The notes: generated by a model not told the origin, from the letters alone. A stretch of 64,000 bases of DNA from Rotaria socialis (GCA_905331475.1 CAJNYU010002220.1:186001-250000); one strand, 5' to 3'; positions 48,473-60,671 are shown, counted from the first letter of the stretch. Made by a program: numbers and translations.

Positions 48473-51400
48473 ATGGCATTCTCTACCGGAGGGAGCAGCA
48501 GCAGTGGTAATGCTAACGAAAGAAAACTGCAGCGTATGTGTATTATATATGTTTTTGTGCAATGAAGCGTACAAATATTTATTTTCAGGTGATATACCAA
48601 CAGATAGTTGTGTACGCCTATATCTTTCGCCAGTCCCTAGCGTGGAAGATGATGAGGACGAGGATGTTGATGATGATCATCAAAGTCAAGCAGCTTTATC
48701 AATTGTTGAACAAGATGATAGTGGTGAGGAAGTTGAACTTACTAGTGTTACACCTGGTACTGCAACTACTGTCACGATAGTTGATACAAACCATGGCGTT
48801 AGTAATCCATCGAAAACTCAATATGATGAAGAAGGTTTATAAAATATATGCAATTATATATATTTAATTTTGTTGTCGATTACTTTTAGTAACTGATGTG
48901 ACATATGTTGTTCGTAAACATTACGAGAATTTTGAAACCATTGATTGGCTAAAAGATTTAATGAGAAATCGTATTCGACATCGTAATTTACGTGCACAAA
49001 GACGAGCTAGCTGGCGACAACGATTTATATTTTGGTTTGATGCATGGAGTGGATGGATTTGTGTATTGCTAGTCGGTTTATCAGCTGGTAGATAGAGATT
49101 TATTTCATATCATTCTTTTCTGTTTTGTTTTGTTTATTTTTAGGTCTTGTAGCTGGCTTTGTTGACATCGGCGCAAAATGGATGAGTCATTGGCGAACTG
49201 GTGTTTGCACACCAGCATTTTGGCTTAATCGAGAACAATGCTGTTGGGGTTCGAGAGAAGTTGAATTTGACCATGTTCATAGTGAATTATGTGAACATGT
49301 AGGTCATTTGTAATAGAAAGATTTTCGATAATCATCATAATTCAGTGTGTTTGTGTTTTTTCAACATTTCTAGTGGAATACATGGTCTCAAATATTTGAT
49401 ATGAATGAATTATCCGTTAGTGCTTGGTTTTTCCGGTATTTTATGTTTATATTTTGGTCTGTGATTTATTCTGGTTTTATTGTTTGTCTTGTCGTTGGTT
49501 CTGCTCCATATGCAAGTGGATCTGGTAAACCTTATTATATCTAGTTATATTATTTAATATGTGTAAATATCATGTTTTTATTTATTTCAGGAATTCCTGA
49601 AATAAAAACAATTCTATCAGGTTTTATAATGTATGGCTATTTAGGCAAATGGACATTTTTTATTAAAAGTATTGGCATGATATTTGTAACAAGTGCAGGT
49701 CTTATTGTAGGAAAAGAAGGTCCATTTGTGCATATATCTTGTTGTTGCGGAAATCTTTTTTCAAGTACGAAAACAAAGTTTCATTGATATAATATATCAT
49801 TAATTTTTATTCCTCTTTTTTATGTGCTTAGAACTTTTTCCAAAATATGGAAATAATGAAGCACGTAAACGAGAAATATTATCTGCAGCAGCTGCTACAG
49901 GAGTTTCAGTTGCATTTGGTGCACCCATTGGAGGCATCCTATTTGGCTTAGAAGAAATAAGCTATTATTTTCCATATAAAACATTATGGCGAACATTTTT
50001 CTGTTGTATGATCGGTGCTCTTGTTGTACGTACAATAAATCCATATGGTAACGGTCATGAAATTCAATTTCCTGTTGAATATAATGTTCCATGGGCAACA
50101 TTTGAAGTTGTTCCATTTATTTGCCTTGGAATCTTAGGAGGTCTATGGGGAACATTATTTATAAAAACAAACATTCGCTGGTTAAAATATAAAAAAACTA
50201 GTCGCATTGGGCAATATCCACGTGCCGAAGTTGTCATTCTAACACTAATTACTGCTTTTATTTGTTATCCAAATCTCTATTTAAGATTAACAATGCCTGA
50301 ATTAATTCGACGGTTAGTTGGACAATGTCGTGTTGATAATCATATGGATTTATGGTAAATCTAATTTTATATTATTTTAATACAAACCAGTTAACATCAT
50401 TTTTTTTTCTTCTTTTCCAAATAAATCTTTATAGTGATTACGAACGTGAAAAACCTACAGGGACAGCTACATCTAAATTATATTCTGCTCTGGCGGGTCC
50501 TGGCATACATCGTGCTATTTGGCAATTATTTTGGGCATTAATTGTTCAAATAACTCTCGTTATTTTTACTATCGGCACAAAAATTCCTTCTGGCTTGATC
50601 GTTCCGAGCATTTCAATCGGAGCTATTGCCGGGCGCCTTATTGGTATTATAACAGAACAGATAGCATATCAAAATCAGCATTTAGCTATACTAAGACATG
50701 AATGTGGAGTTTCTAATGAACATTGTGTTACGCCTGGATTATATGCAGTTGTTGGGGCATGTGCTTTTTTAGGTGGCGTTAGTCGAATGACTGTTTCTCT
50801 TGTTGTTATTATGAGTGAAGTTACTGGTGGTTTGTCTTATATTGTTCCATTGATGGTTACAGCATTAGCAGCCAAATGGGTAGGAGATGCATTTGGTGAA
50901 GGAATTTACGAGGAGAATGTGAAATTAAGTGGCTACCCATACTTAGGTAATACGAGAGACAGCAAAAAACGATCAGAATAAAATATGCTACACTAGAATC
51001 TTTATTTTTTTTTGTAGAAAATCGTGAAAGTTTTCGATTTACTCTGAAAGCTGGTGAAGCAGTACGTGCAAGTCGTTCTGATGAAACAGTTCCATTAGCA
51101 TGTATTATTCAAGATGGAATGACAATAGCTCAAATTGATAGACTTCTTCATCGTCATCCACACTCGATTTATCCTGTTATTATCAGTGAAGATTTTCCTT
51201 GCATAGTCGGTCAAGTGCAACGACGTGATCTATTAGCTGTACTTAAATCACGAAAAACTCAGTCACCACAAATACAATCAAAACCATTATTGAATCGAAA
51301 GTATTCAGTAGTATCAATGTCAAATTTATTAAATAAATCAGGTCAACCATCATCATTAGGAATGCGTCGAGCATCAATAGCATTGCAAGCATCAAAAATT

Positions 51401-51668
51401 TTAAAATTACACAAATTAGTTGATCGAGCACCAATTATTGTAACAGATCAAACACCAATGGAAGCTGTAGTTGATATGTTTAGAAAATTGGGTTGTAGAC
51501 AAATATTTGTTACAAAAAACGGGTGAGAATATTTTATTTTTTTCTTTATTATTTTGTTAATAATAGAGCTATATCTTTTTCTCTAGTCGTCTTCATGGCA
51601 TTTTAACTCGAAAAGATATTATTCGTTTAATGCAAGAAGCTAATATATCAAAAAAGCTTGAACACTAA
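48473..51668 (+). CDS. ClC-3/4/5-type chloride/proton exchanger
   Basis: Endosomal-type 2Cl-/H+ antiporter that supports vesicle acidification. Ten exons (48473-48533, 48589-48834, 48890-49087, 49144-49298, 49374-49524, 49591-49764, 49832-50354, 50435-50946, 51018-51522, 51587-51668) keep phase and give 868 aa. After an acidic N-terminus come [20 protein letters not shown], the selectivity motifs [13 protein letters not shown] (about 269) and GKEGPFVH with the gating Glu (about 312), then [19 protein letters not shown], whose Glu is the proton-path residue of exchangers. Also present are [10 protein letters not shown] and [16 protein letters not shown]. Two CBS domains close the protein (ending [17 protein letters not shown]). 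QCCWGS and SYYFPxKTLWR place it with ClC-3/4/5 rather than plasma-membrane ClC channels. The 19-aa N-terminal exon is the least certain part. Confidence 0.93.
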
Positions 51669-52749
51669 AACTGATTTCTAACATATATTAGCGTTTAGAT
51701 GTGTTCATGTAAATTTCATGTCTTCTTCTTTTTTTTTGTCTCTAATAATGCCTCTTCTTTGCAAGAAACAAAACCATTTTTCTAACGATATTTCTTCTGA
51801 TGAAATTAGGACACGTGAACTGACAAAAATTAAATATAGAAATTGTTAAAAACTATTTGTTTGTGGACTATATTTTTAAGAAATAGATTATGATTTACTT
51901 TGAGTCTTTCATGTAAGATATTATTGCATAAGAATATATGAATATTAATATTTTCAACAATATTTTTCATTATGAAACGGGTTATTTTTTATTTTATTTG
52001 GAAAACAGATGTCGACAATTCTAATCGTAACTATTCAAAAAATAAGTGGCTGTCACTTTCAAATTCTGATGATTTAAATCAGTTCATGTTATTTGTCAAT
52101 GATAATAATATGTGCTTTCGTAGCGTTGAATTGAAAACAAATAAATATTCATATTAATTATAAATGACTTTCTGTTATATGTGGATTGCAAATTTAGTTA
52201 TGGGCTTCCTCTTTATCTAAACTAATATTGATTATGGCTTCACGCGCAAATATATTATTTTCTAGGACATTGCAAGGGTAGTATCTGCATGGTAAACATT
52301 TATAAATACTATCCAAAATAGATTAATGAATATGAACGATAGTCAATCTTTCATTTCTATATCAATATTTAATGGATATTCGTAGAAAATGTCTTCTACA
52401 TTTTATATTTAATCAATTTGTTTCTTGCCTTAGTTATTAGAAAGATTTTCTACTGTCTCGCATGATATTTAATATCTTTATATACTCTAGTTTTAATGGA
52501 ACCCATCATGTTTACAATCAAGTCAATTGTAAAATTCTACTTCACTCACAGTGATTTTACAAGGAACTTATACAATAGAAATTACTTTTCAAAATATAGA
52601 TGTATAAATATTAGTTATGTTTTCATTTTTTTGGAAAAAGCGCCGTTTTCACTAAAACAAAAAAATCAAGGATGATCGTTTATTTGACACAGTATAAATG
52701 ATTTGTTGAACAGCACAATAAAAATAAAAAAAAACCAATCTGTTTTTCC
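51669..52749. other. 3' flank of the ClC gene, nothing recognised
   Basis: AT-rich sequence with no recognisable gene on either strand. Confidence 0.5.
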
Positions 52750-52974
52750 GTGAATGATACATATGCATCATTATTTGTTTTGATATTCATTCTTATGTTT
52801 CAATGTGACGATCCAATCATCGGCTTCGTCGACAACACTTTTTTCCACAACAATATGAACCTAATGAACAACAATGAGTTGGACAACATACTGGATGATC
52901 TTGAAGACAGCAAACTTTCCCAATACGGCAACAAACTGGATATTGGATGGAACAACAACTGGTTTCTTGTGTAA
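52750..52974 (+). CDS. Possible small secreted Asn/Asp-rich peptide
   Basis: A 74-codon frame opens MNDTYASLFVLIFILMFQC, which has the shape of a signal peptide, followed by a polar Asn/Asp-rich segment (NNMNLMNNNELDNILDDLED) ending NNNWFLV. From about 52800 third positions are rich in C (GAC, AAC, ATC, TTC), unlike the AT-rich flanks, and this is the main sign of coding. No relatives are recognised. It could also be the last exon of a gene whose other exons I did not see. Confidence 0.35.
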   Translation: MNDTYASLFVLIFILMFQCDDPIIGFVDNTFFHNNMNLMNNNELDNILDDLEDSKLSQYGNKLDIGWNNNWFLV

Positions 52975-54877
52975 TACATTTTGGCTGCGTACACAGACAG
53001 TTGAGTGAACCAATAATAATGAGAATTTAAAAAGTGACTGTTGTTAGCAGCGTGTTTTAATATTTGAATATGTATTTGATAAAGAATTCATATCTTCACA
53101 TGAAGAGACTCCTCTTAAATCATGATGAGAGATATCGATATCAAAATACATAAGTGTTTGCATCACATTGAAAGTCTATTAATAATATCTTTTACATCAA
53201 TAGCTTTTCTGACGAACTAAAAAGATTGATTCACTTAAGGGACATTTAGAATGTTATATATGTATTATATAAAACTATTTCTTTTTCTGCGCTACTGATT
53301 GTTCGATTTTCTATTTAAATAAAATGATTCATATCAAATGTAAATGTTTTACTATGATGAATAATGCAATGAATATTAAAAATAAAATTCGTCATTGTTT
53401 ACCATGATATTATATTTTTAAGCCGTGCAATAATATATATATATATATATAGATCAGGTAACTTGTATCTTTATCAAGGCAATGCGTTGGCTAATTTTAA
53501 AAGAATAACATAAGCAATTTATGCGGGCTCGACTTCTCCCTCTATTTTGAAAATATTCAATGGATAAACAAAAGAGAATTTCAACATTTACTACTACTTT
53601 ACCAATAAAATATACAAGAACATCAAAAATAATATCAATTGATTGCCATTAACTCGGCGAAGGTTATAGAACTGAATACAAGAGAAACAGACTCGTACAG
53701 AAAATTACCTACTTTCAGTTCAACCCTTGTTACAGTAATAGTAACATTTAGTTTTTTTTAAATCAACTTATGGGTTTGTTTTTATCATGAGATAGTACAG
53801 TATATCTAGTTCGTTTGAAATGCCGTCGAGATTTTGTTGTCTCTTTTTTTAAACTTATAATATATGCAAAAAAAAAGTTTCAATTAACTGATCCAATGAA
53901 CAATCAAAGCACCAGTGCTTGCCGATATTAATTTTGTTTTCTCATTGTTTCCTTTCTTTACAATTTAGGAATATTTATATATAATACCTTAGAATCAAAC
54001 GTTTAATGCATATCAAATGCAAAACCAACACACGAATAAGCATCACAAAGCCAAAAGGTCTTAAATTTCTTTTGATGGTTTATAAAATTTAGCTTAAAAT
54101 ATTGTCGAAGAAGCGAGCGACTAGAAAAAAGTATCGATCAGTATCTTTACATCACTGAATTTCGTTTTTTGCAAAATGATCATCAAATTTATTATTAATA
54201 CAATTACAGAAACCATGTAAGAAATCACAGTGATACTTATATAAAGAAAAATTAGAGATAAATAATTATAGAAAATAATCAAAATAAATAATAAAATCGA
54301 AGAGACGATATAAGAAACTCTTAGGAACAAGAACAATTTTGTTCGAGTTTTTTTCGGATGATCTGCAGTTTTTCTTTTTCCTAATGGTGTGCAACGACTC
54401 AAGTCGAACAAACACAATCGTCTACAATATTTGTACACAAAGTTCTTATACTGTCTCCATATACGACACGGAGGTAAGCGCCCGTTTACGACCGTATATG
54501 GACTAAGTGAACCTCAATCTGGCTAGATAACCAAGAGAAAAGTTCTTCTATATGATTTAGATGTTTGTTCATGTTAGGATTTCTATTGGATTGTTCTTGG
54601 TAGAGATAAAAATGACTGTATTAAATTAAAGCGTAGATGAGAGAAATTGCTTGACAAGCTGAATATTTATAATGACCAATGATTCGTCCATGATTATAAT
54701 AATGAGAAAAAGAAAGAATCATTGCTGTTATCATCATAAGGGTTTATAACCATTTTCATGGAATATTTCAAGTGAACGTCAATCAAAGTAAATATTATTT
54801 TACATCATTGGAACTTTTTTCTGTAGAAAATTTATTCTGGTTTTATTCTGAACATAGATTCTGAATTTTAAAAGAAA
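52975..54877. other. Spacer with one word-bearing hairpin
   Basis: No gene is supported. A minus-strand frame at 54121-54438 is mostly hydrophobic but has no recognised relatives. A small inverted repeat with CGTTTACGACCGTATA words lies at 54457-54501. Confidence 0.4.
54457..54501. repeat. Small hairpin with the same words as the 55.4-kb foldback element
   Basis: CCATATACG (54457-54465) and CGTATATGG (54493-54501) form a 9-bp inverted repeat. The segment between them contains ACGACACGG and CGTTTACGACCGTATA, words that fill the element at 55427-55733. Confidence 0.45.
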
Positions 54878-55426
54878 GGACGGGTGGCGTTAAGAGCCGA
54901 AATCGGCCCCTTGTAGGAATCGGAATTTTCTCTACCAAAATTATCAAAAACGATGCCAAAAATTGTTTTATACCAAAATCAGTTCAATATATTATATGTT
55001 TTGTAGGCACAGACAGCTCGAACTTTAATGTTCAACATGAGGATTTAACCTTATGTTACGTTTTAAATACGCCTAACATCCACCGACTTTTTAACTTCTA
55101 GCACTTCTCATTCACTAGATCTTGATCAGATCTAGAATTTTATGTAAAAATATCGTGAAAAAAACCTTGGCCTCGGGGTCACGATAAGAGGAACAAATCG
55201 AATTTTTTGATAAATAATCCTGATCTCTGATAAAATGGCTAAGAAAATAATCTCGATTTTAATCGGAACCATTATGAATTTTATATCAAAAGATAGATCA
55301 TGATTAGATCTAGTATTTCGTACGAAAAAAAATGAAATACCTATTTCCAGAAGTGGTTGGTGCTGCAATATTGTTTGAGATGTTTTTTTCTTCTGTACTG
55401 GATGTGTTATTCGGCTACTGAGGAAT

Positions 55427-55733
55427 CCCAGGTGGATCAACTTGTGTCGTACACGACCGTTTGATCATAATTTACGGCCGTTTGGTATGCACCGTATTAC
55501 GGTCGTTTTGCATCGTGCCATAAACGATTGTATACGGTCGGTTACTGAAATATCCGACCACGTTACGACCGTTAGTAACCGTTTACGACACGGCGATATA
55601 CGGCCGTGATACGGTGCAGGCCAAAACGTCAAATTACGGCGATTTACGGTCGGAAACGTTATAAAACGGTAGTATACGTTAACGTATACGGCCGTTTACG
55701 GTCGTATTAGGTCGTCGTAATGCTCGACCTGGG
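55427..55733. mobile_element. CCCAGG-family foldback element, copy 5 (nested in the transposon)
   Basis: The left end is CCCAGGTGGATCAAC. The right end is TGCTCGACCTGGG, whose complement is CCCAGGTCGAGCA, identical over 13 bases to the left end of the copy at 26719. AAT lies on both sides. The interior consists of TACGGCCGTATAC / ACGGTCGTTTAC words, quite different from the ATCGGATTCCGAT words of the other copies. Confidence 0.75.
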
Positions 55734-55944
55734 AATATGAGAGAAGTGATCGTAAGTGTTGCGACGGAGAACGCAAATATCCTTGAAGAGAAAAGAAGAA
55801 AGAAAAACTTGTATCCGTGAAAAAAAGTGTATGATTAACACGTGTTGAATTATCTTTATACGTTAGTGTAGCGAAGTCATTTGAAATAGACGTGTGAGTT
55901 AAAACGTATCTGTTCATCACGAAAAAAATTTGGAATCGCCCGCT

Positions 55945-56088
55945 NNNNNNNNNNNNNNNNNNNNNNNNNNNNNNNNNNNNNNNNNNNNNNNNNNNNNNNN
56001 NNNNNNNNNNNNNNNNNNNNNNNNNNNNNNNNNNNNNNNNNNNNNNNNNNNNNNNNNNNNNNNNNNNNNNNNNNNNNNNNNNNNNNNN
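55945..56088. other. Assembly gap (144 N)
   Basis: A run of N inside the transposon removes the middle of the transposase coding region. Confidence 1.
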
Positions 56089-56476
56089 AGTTCACATAAT
56101 GGAAAGTCTTGGTTTGAATGTAGCTTTACCGCCTTTTTTAAATGGCCGTCGACAATTTACCACAACCGAAGTAAACCAGTCGAAATATGTAACAAAGGTA
56201 CGATGGGTGGTAGAAGCAGTGAATTCAAGAATTAAACAGTTTAAGTACCTTGCAAATACGATACCGAATTCTGCATTACCGCACCTAGAGCACGATGTGT
56301 CTATTGTATGTGCGATAATCAACAGATATCGACCTCCAATAAAGACTTCGAATGCCGAGGATGTTGCAATTGCCGAGAAAATGATCTTATTACGTAGTCG
56401 AAAAAACAATTTTGAAAAAGTAACCGCTATATTTTATAACCTAGTTAGAATAGTATTTCCATTTCAAATATCTTAG
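56089..56476 (+). pseudogene. DDE transposase, C-terminal fragment (IS5/ISL2EU-like)
   Basis: The frame is open from the gap through MESLGLNVALPPFLNG, RQFTTTEVNQSKYVTKVRWVVE, AVNSRIKQFKYL, IVCAIINRYRPPI and stops at 56476. PPFLxGxxQFTxxEVNxSxxVTKVRWVVExVNxRIK is the C-terminal signature (with the third acidic residue in the E-x-VN-x-R region) of DDE transposases in eukaryotic IS5-like/ISL2EU elements. The N-terminal catalytic part falls in the gap. Strictly, this fragment is only known to be incomplete in this assembly. Confidence 0.7.
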
Positions 56477-56659
56477 TTTCTTCAAAGAAATAATCTAAAA
56501 AAATCTTCATCGAAATGGCATGCAATAGATCATATAGATATCATTGACGAATTTCCAATCTTATCTGAGGGTGAGATAGTGAGTAATATTACATTAGGTA
56601 CCAAATTTTCTCTTGCGTACTATTCTAGATAAATTGAATTATCTCTCATTTACTAGGCA

Positions 56660-57018
56660 CTTTCCAGCTAAAACGTGCTCGTTCTTATGCAGAAGAAAAC
56701 GCCTCGACTACAGATCTGACAGGATCTGTGAATTACACGATTCACCGATGTCAAGAATTTCCTGATATCATCCGGGTACCAACTCAGTCTGCACATGTCA
56801 GTCGAGCACAATATCACCCAATTATTCGATTCACACGAGAAGAAATATTAGATTGATGGTGCGACTGTACTGCTGGAAACTGTGTCATAGGCTGTTGTAG
56901 CCATATCGCATCTGCAATCTGGTTCTTATCATTCGAGCGCTGGCAAACGCAATCGAGTCCAAAGCCACCAGGAAGATTTATCAATTTCGTTGCCGATGCT
57001 GCCGCGCAACAAGAATGA
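56660..57018 (+). pseudogene. SWIM zinc-finger reading frame of the transposon, interrupted by TGA
   Basis: After an acceptor-like TTTACTAG the frame reads FQLKRARSYAEENAS, VPTQSAHVSRAQYHPIIRF and TREEILD, then hits TGA at 56854-56856. It resumes in the same frame with WCDCTAGNCVIGCCSHIASAIW to a stop at 57018. CxC...CxH with this spacing is a SWIM zinc finger, a domain found in several transposase groups. The in-frame TGA sits where a Trp codon is likely, which suggests a decayed copy. Confidence 0.65.
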
Positions 57019-57826
57019 TCTGATTCTACAAATGACGATGAAACTGAAGATGAAGATTAGTTCAGATCAACATAGAAAATCTAAAACTTCTAATCATTTA
57101 TCATTTGTTTTTCTCAGGACTATTTTCAATAAGACTTCCTATTCCCTTATTCCATCAACCTATTCATGTATATATTCTCCGCTAGAAATCGACTTAATGA
57201 TTTCATAATCCAACAAACGTTAACTATCTGGATTATAATTTCATTCGGTATTGCATATTCAGGAATATCGATACATCTAGGCTAGCGATAACGTTCCGTT
57301 ACTAACCATATGACAGAACAATCCATATACACAGTGCAGGTTAACAAAAATTACAATCGACATTTTTTCCCGATATTTTTACATAAAGTTCTAGATCTAA
57401 TCATGATCTATCTTTTGATATAAAATTCATAATGGTTCCGATTAAAATCGAGATTATTTTCTTAGCCATTTTATCAGAGATCAGGATTATTTATCAAAAA
57501 ATTCGATTTGTTCCTCTTATCGTGACCCCGAGGCCAAGGTTTTTTTCACGATATTTTTACATAAAATTCTAGATCTGATCAAGATCTAGTGAATGAGAAG
57601 TGCTAGAAGTTAAAAAGTCGGTGGATGTTAGGCGTATTTAAAACGTAACATAAGGTTAAATCCTCATGTTGAACATTAAAGTTCGAGCTGTCTGTGCCTA
57701 CAAAACATATAATATATTGAACTGATTTTGGTATAAAACAATTTTTGGCATCGTTTTTGATAATTTTGGTAGAGAAAATTCCGATTCCTAAAGGGGGCCG
57801 ATTTCGGCTCTTAACGCCACCCGTCC

Positions 57827-58950
57827 ATTTACTAGATAGAGGTGGCTCGAAGACCTAGCTGTGCTAAACTACATATTTCATATATGATATATAAAATAAA
57901 TCGTAATTCAAGATGAATTGTATGTTTTTTTGTCCTTTGACGCATTCCATTTCGATGAGCTGCTTTCCATTCATTACAAACACCTATTCTAGTTTAAAGA
58001 ACAGATTTACCATGTAGAATTTCAGTGAGATACAAGTAGTTAGTTGTGACTAAGTGAGTGGGTTCATATGAGCATGCATTCGTCTAGAAAAGATTATAAT
58101 CCCATTCAACCATTTGTACACATGCCTAAATTTTGACCTGAAATCCATACACACTGTTTTCTTCGACCATATATGTAGTTCTCACAAAGAACTTGGAGTA
58201 TCTGAATCTAGAATTTCTTAAACTCAATCACATTTTATGCATATTTTTCTATAACTCGGAACAAAACTATTTTGCTGTTTAACAAAAATAAAGTTCTGTC
58301 ATTTTTGTCTCGTTTCTTTATAAAACGAAAGTGTTTTCTATTACAAGTTCCAATTATTTGTATAACAATTTTTCCATGTAAGATAGCTGCGCTGATGGCA
58401 AACTTTAAAACGAATTTCATCAGAATAAAATTCAATAAATTGGGCTTGGCCTAAGTGAAGAAGAATTTGACATTATTAGACTTTCGTATCGCTCTCATTC
58501 ATTTATCGCCCAATCAATTTGGAAAGATTTGAAAGTTATATTGATTTAAAAATCAATTTTCTACTACACAAATTCCATAAATAATTACTATAAATGATAT
58601 TTATTGAATAAAAATAAACTATTTTCGATATTTTCAAATGAAAAAGATGTAGAAATTTCAGTAAATAGAAATGAATTCACTAAGCATTTATTCAAAACTT
58701 GTATTTTTTTTTTATTTGAAATATCTATTTCGATCAGTTATTTGATCGTGCTTTGCGTTCATCAGAATTGGAATATGAGGAATACAAATAGAAGGGAAAA
58801 AATCAATACCAAATCACCAGTTGATGATATCTACATGATAACAGAATCAAAGTCGCTAAATATAAAACAATCTCATAGTGAAATTCAAATGCGTCGTTGG
58901 GATTTCTTATTCGAAAGAATGAAATTCTCATGATTATTCTGTTGATAAGT
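57827..58950. other. Spacer, no gene seen
   Basis: AT-rich sequence between the transposon and the 3' end of the PDZ gene. The open frames are short and not protein-like. Confidence 0.5.
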
Positions 58951-60671
58951 TCATGATAAAAATATCCTCTGGTGTTCATATTCATGCTTAAGTTGTAATG
59001 AAATCTGTTCGTCTTTTGGCTGTTTTAGATAAATAGATAAAAAGTAGAATAGTTTTTCGATTAATTGATGATTCGCTTGTATTTGTTGCAATTGATTTAT
59101 TTCATTTGATTTATATTGATTTAATTGTTCATCAAGAAATTTAATTAAATCTTCATATTCAATTCCAACTTGTTCTGATAAACGTTGTGATTTTTCGCAG
59201 ATTATAATTTTATTGTGAAGTTCATCGATCCTCGAACGAAATAAAGCTACTTCACGATGAAGTTTATCAACAAGTTGATTATCATTTTCCATTGAAATTT
59301 GTTTAGCTGAAGAATAAAATGGTAATAAAAGATTTATACGTTCACCAAGAAGAACACTTGACTGTCGTTCAAAATCTTTTAATGTTATTCGACCATCTAA
59401 AGAAATAAACAGATTAATATTATCAGATCCTTGCTTAACTTTGTTTTAACGACAAGATGCATCAAACATTTAGTATATAATCAAACAGAAAGAAAATGAT
59501 ATTTGCCTTTTCTTTTTCATAATATCATTTCTAAAATTAGAGTTTTGTTGAAAATTATGTTCACATTAGACCTAAGAAAGTTTTATTCGAATATCGATAG
59601 TCATGAATTAGCCGTTGAATTCTTTTCAGTAGAAACTTTTCAAGTAATTTAAAATTAATTTCCTGATATTTGTTATGCAAAAGGGAAAAACATTACTTTT
59701 ATTCTTTTGGACAAAATCCTTTTGTAAAATGCTAACGAAAAAGTGAGTCTTCATAATTTGACATTCATTAGAGTCACTTCACTATACTATAGGGTACTAG
59801 TTCCTTTTTTTTGTTTTGCATAAATTTAAGGAAATCTCGCTAAAAAGGTGACAAAATCAAGAAGCAACAGACAAATCAAAAGGATAATAGAAAACAAATT
59901 TTTTTAACCTGCATTTGTTTGTGATAATTGTTGAATAAATTGTAATTCTCGTGTATGATCTTTCAATAATAGTGTCGGATAGATTTTCTTAAGTAACGCA
60001 ACAAGATCAATTAATTTAAACCTTGAATTCAGTAATGATTGAAGTGCTTCATGTGATATATCAAGTCCTCTTAAAATTTGATCACTTTTATATTGTTCTT
60101 CTTGATGATTTTTTTCTCGAAACGATAAATTAGATGCAATATGCCGATGTTTTTCATGTTCATGATTACGTCTATGAGATGATCGTCGCATTTGCACGTC
60201 ATTTTCTGTTGTTAAACTTCGGTTGTGAGAATTTTTTCTATTTTTACTCGAACTAAAATTAAGACTTTGATAAATGTCTTCATCATCGTCAATCGATCTT
60301 TCTTCATTCAATAATTGTTGATACTCTTGTGATGATAAAGGCGGAAGAAAATGCTGCACATGAAGACGAACGTGATTTGTTATCGCTGCTGAACGAAGAA
60401 TATTAACAGCGTGTCTCCAATTGATACCTATAATTGTTTCATCGTTGACCGATAAAATTTGGTCGCCCACCTAAACGTAAAATAATCTTCTATGAACATT
60501 GTTGTTTAATTAATTTACTTTTAATCGTCCATCTCTTTGTGCTAGACCACCATCAAGTAGTTGTCTTATATAAATACCCGATTGATTCGTAGCACGCTTA
60601 GTGCCTAAAATTCGGATGCCAAGTCCATTGCGACTGTTCAAATATACTATGAGCTCGTCTGTTGTCATCAT
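58951..60671 (-). CDS. PDZ-domain and coiled-coil scaffold protein
   Basis: Three exons, 60519-60671, 59909-60470 and 58951-59396, join in phase to 386 aa. Residues ~1-90 are one PDZ domain: NGLGIRILGTKR (carboxylate-binding loop GLGI), SGIYIRQLLDGGLAQRDGRLKVGDQILSVNDE and NHVRLHVQ. A polar linker rich in His, Arg and Asp follows, then a helical segment (SDQILRGLDISHEALQSLL, FKLIDLVALLKKIYP). A degenerate EF-hand-like loop comes next (NAGDGRITLKDF, lacking several acidic ligands). A C-terminal coiled coil closes the protein (VDKLHREVALFRSRIDELHNKI, EYEDLIKFLDEQLNQYKSNE). I do not recognise the family. The architecture suggests a cytoplasmic scaffold. Start is the first of two adjacent ATGs. 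Confidence 0.8.

Larger units (their letters stand above)
54878..57826. mobile_element. DNA transposon with ~436-bp terminal inverted repeats (IS5/ISL2EU-like)
   Basis: The left arm, 54878 to about 55313, is nearly identical to the reverse complement of the right arm, about 57391 to 57826. Outer ends are GGACGGGTGGCGTTAAGAGCC and its complement. Each arm contains a palindromic CTAGATCTTGATCAGATCTAG region. The internal part carries a DDE-type transposase fragment and a SWIM zinc finger (listed separately), a 144-base N gap and a nested CCCAGG element. Flanking bases (AAA left, ATT right) give no convincing target duplication. Confidence 0.85.

Noticed and set aside
54121-54438. Minus-strand 105-aa hydrophobic frame as a membrane protein
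   Set aside because: Hydrophobicity is expected from T/A-rich sequence; there is no family resemblance, signal or splice evidence.
55132-55440. 102-aa frame over the transposon left arm
   Set aside because: It runs across the inverted-repeat arm into a nested element and has no recognisable content.
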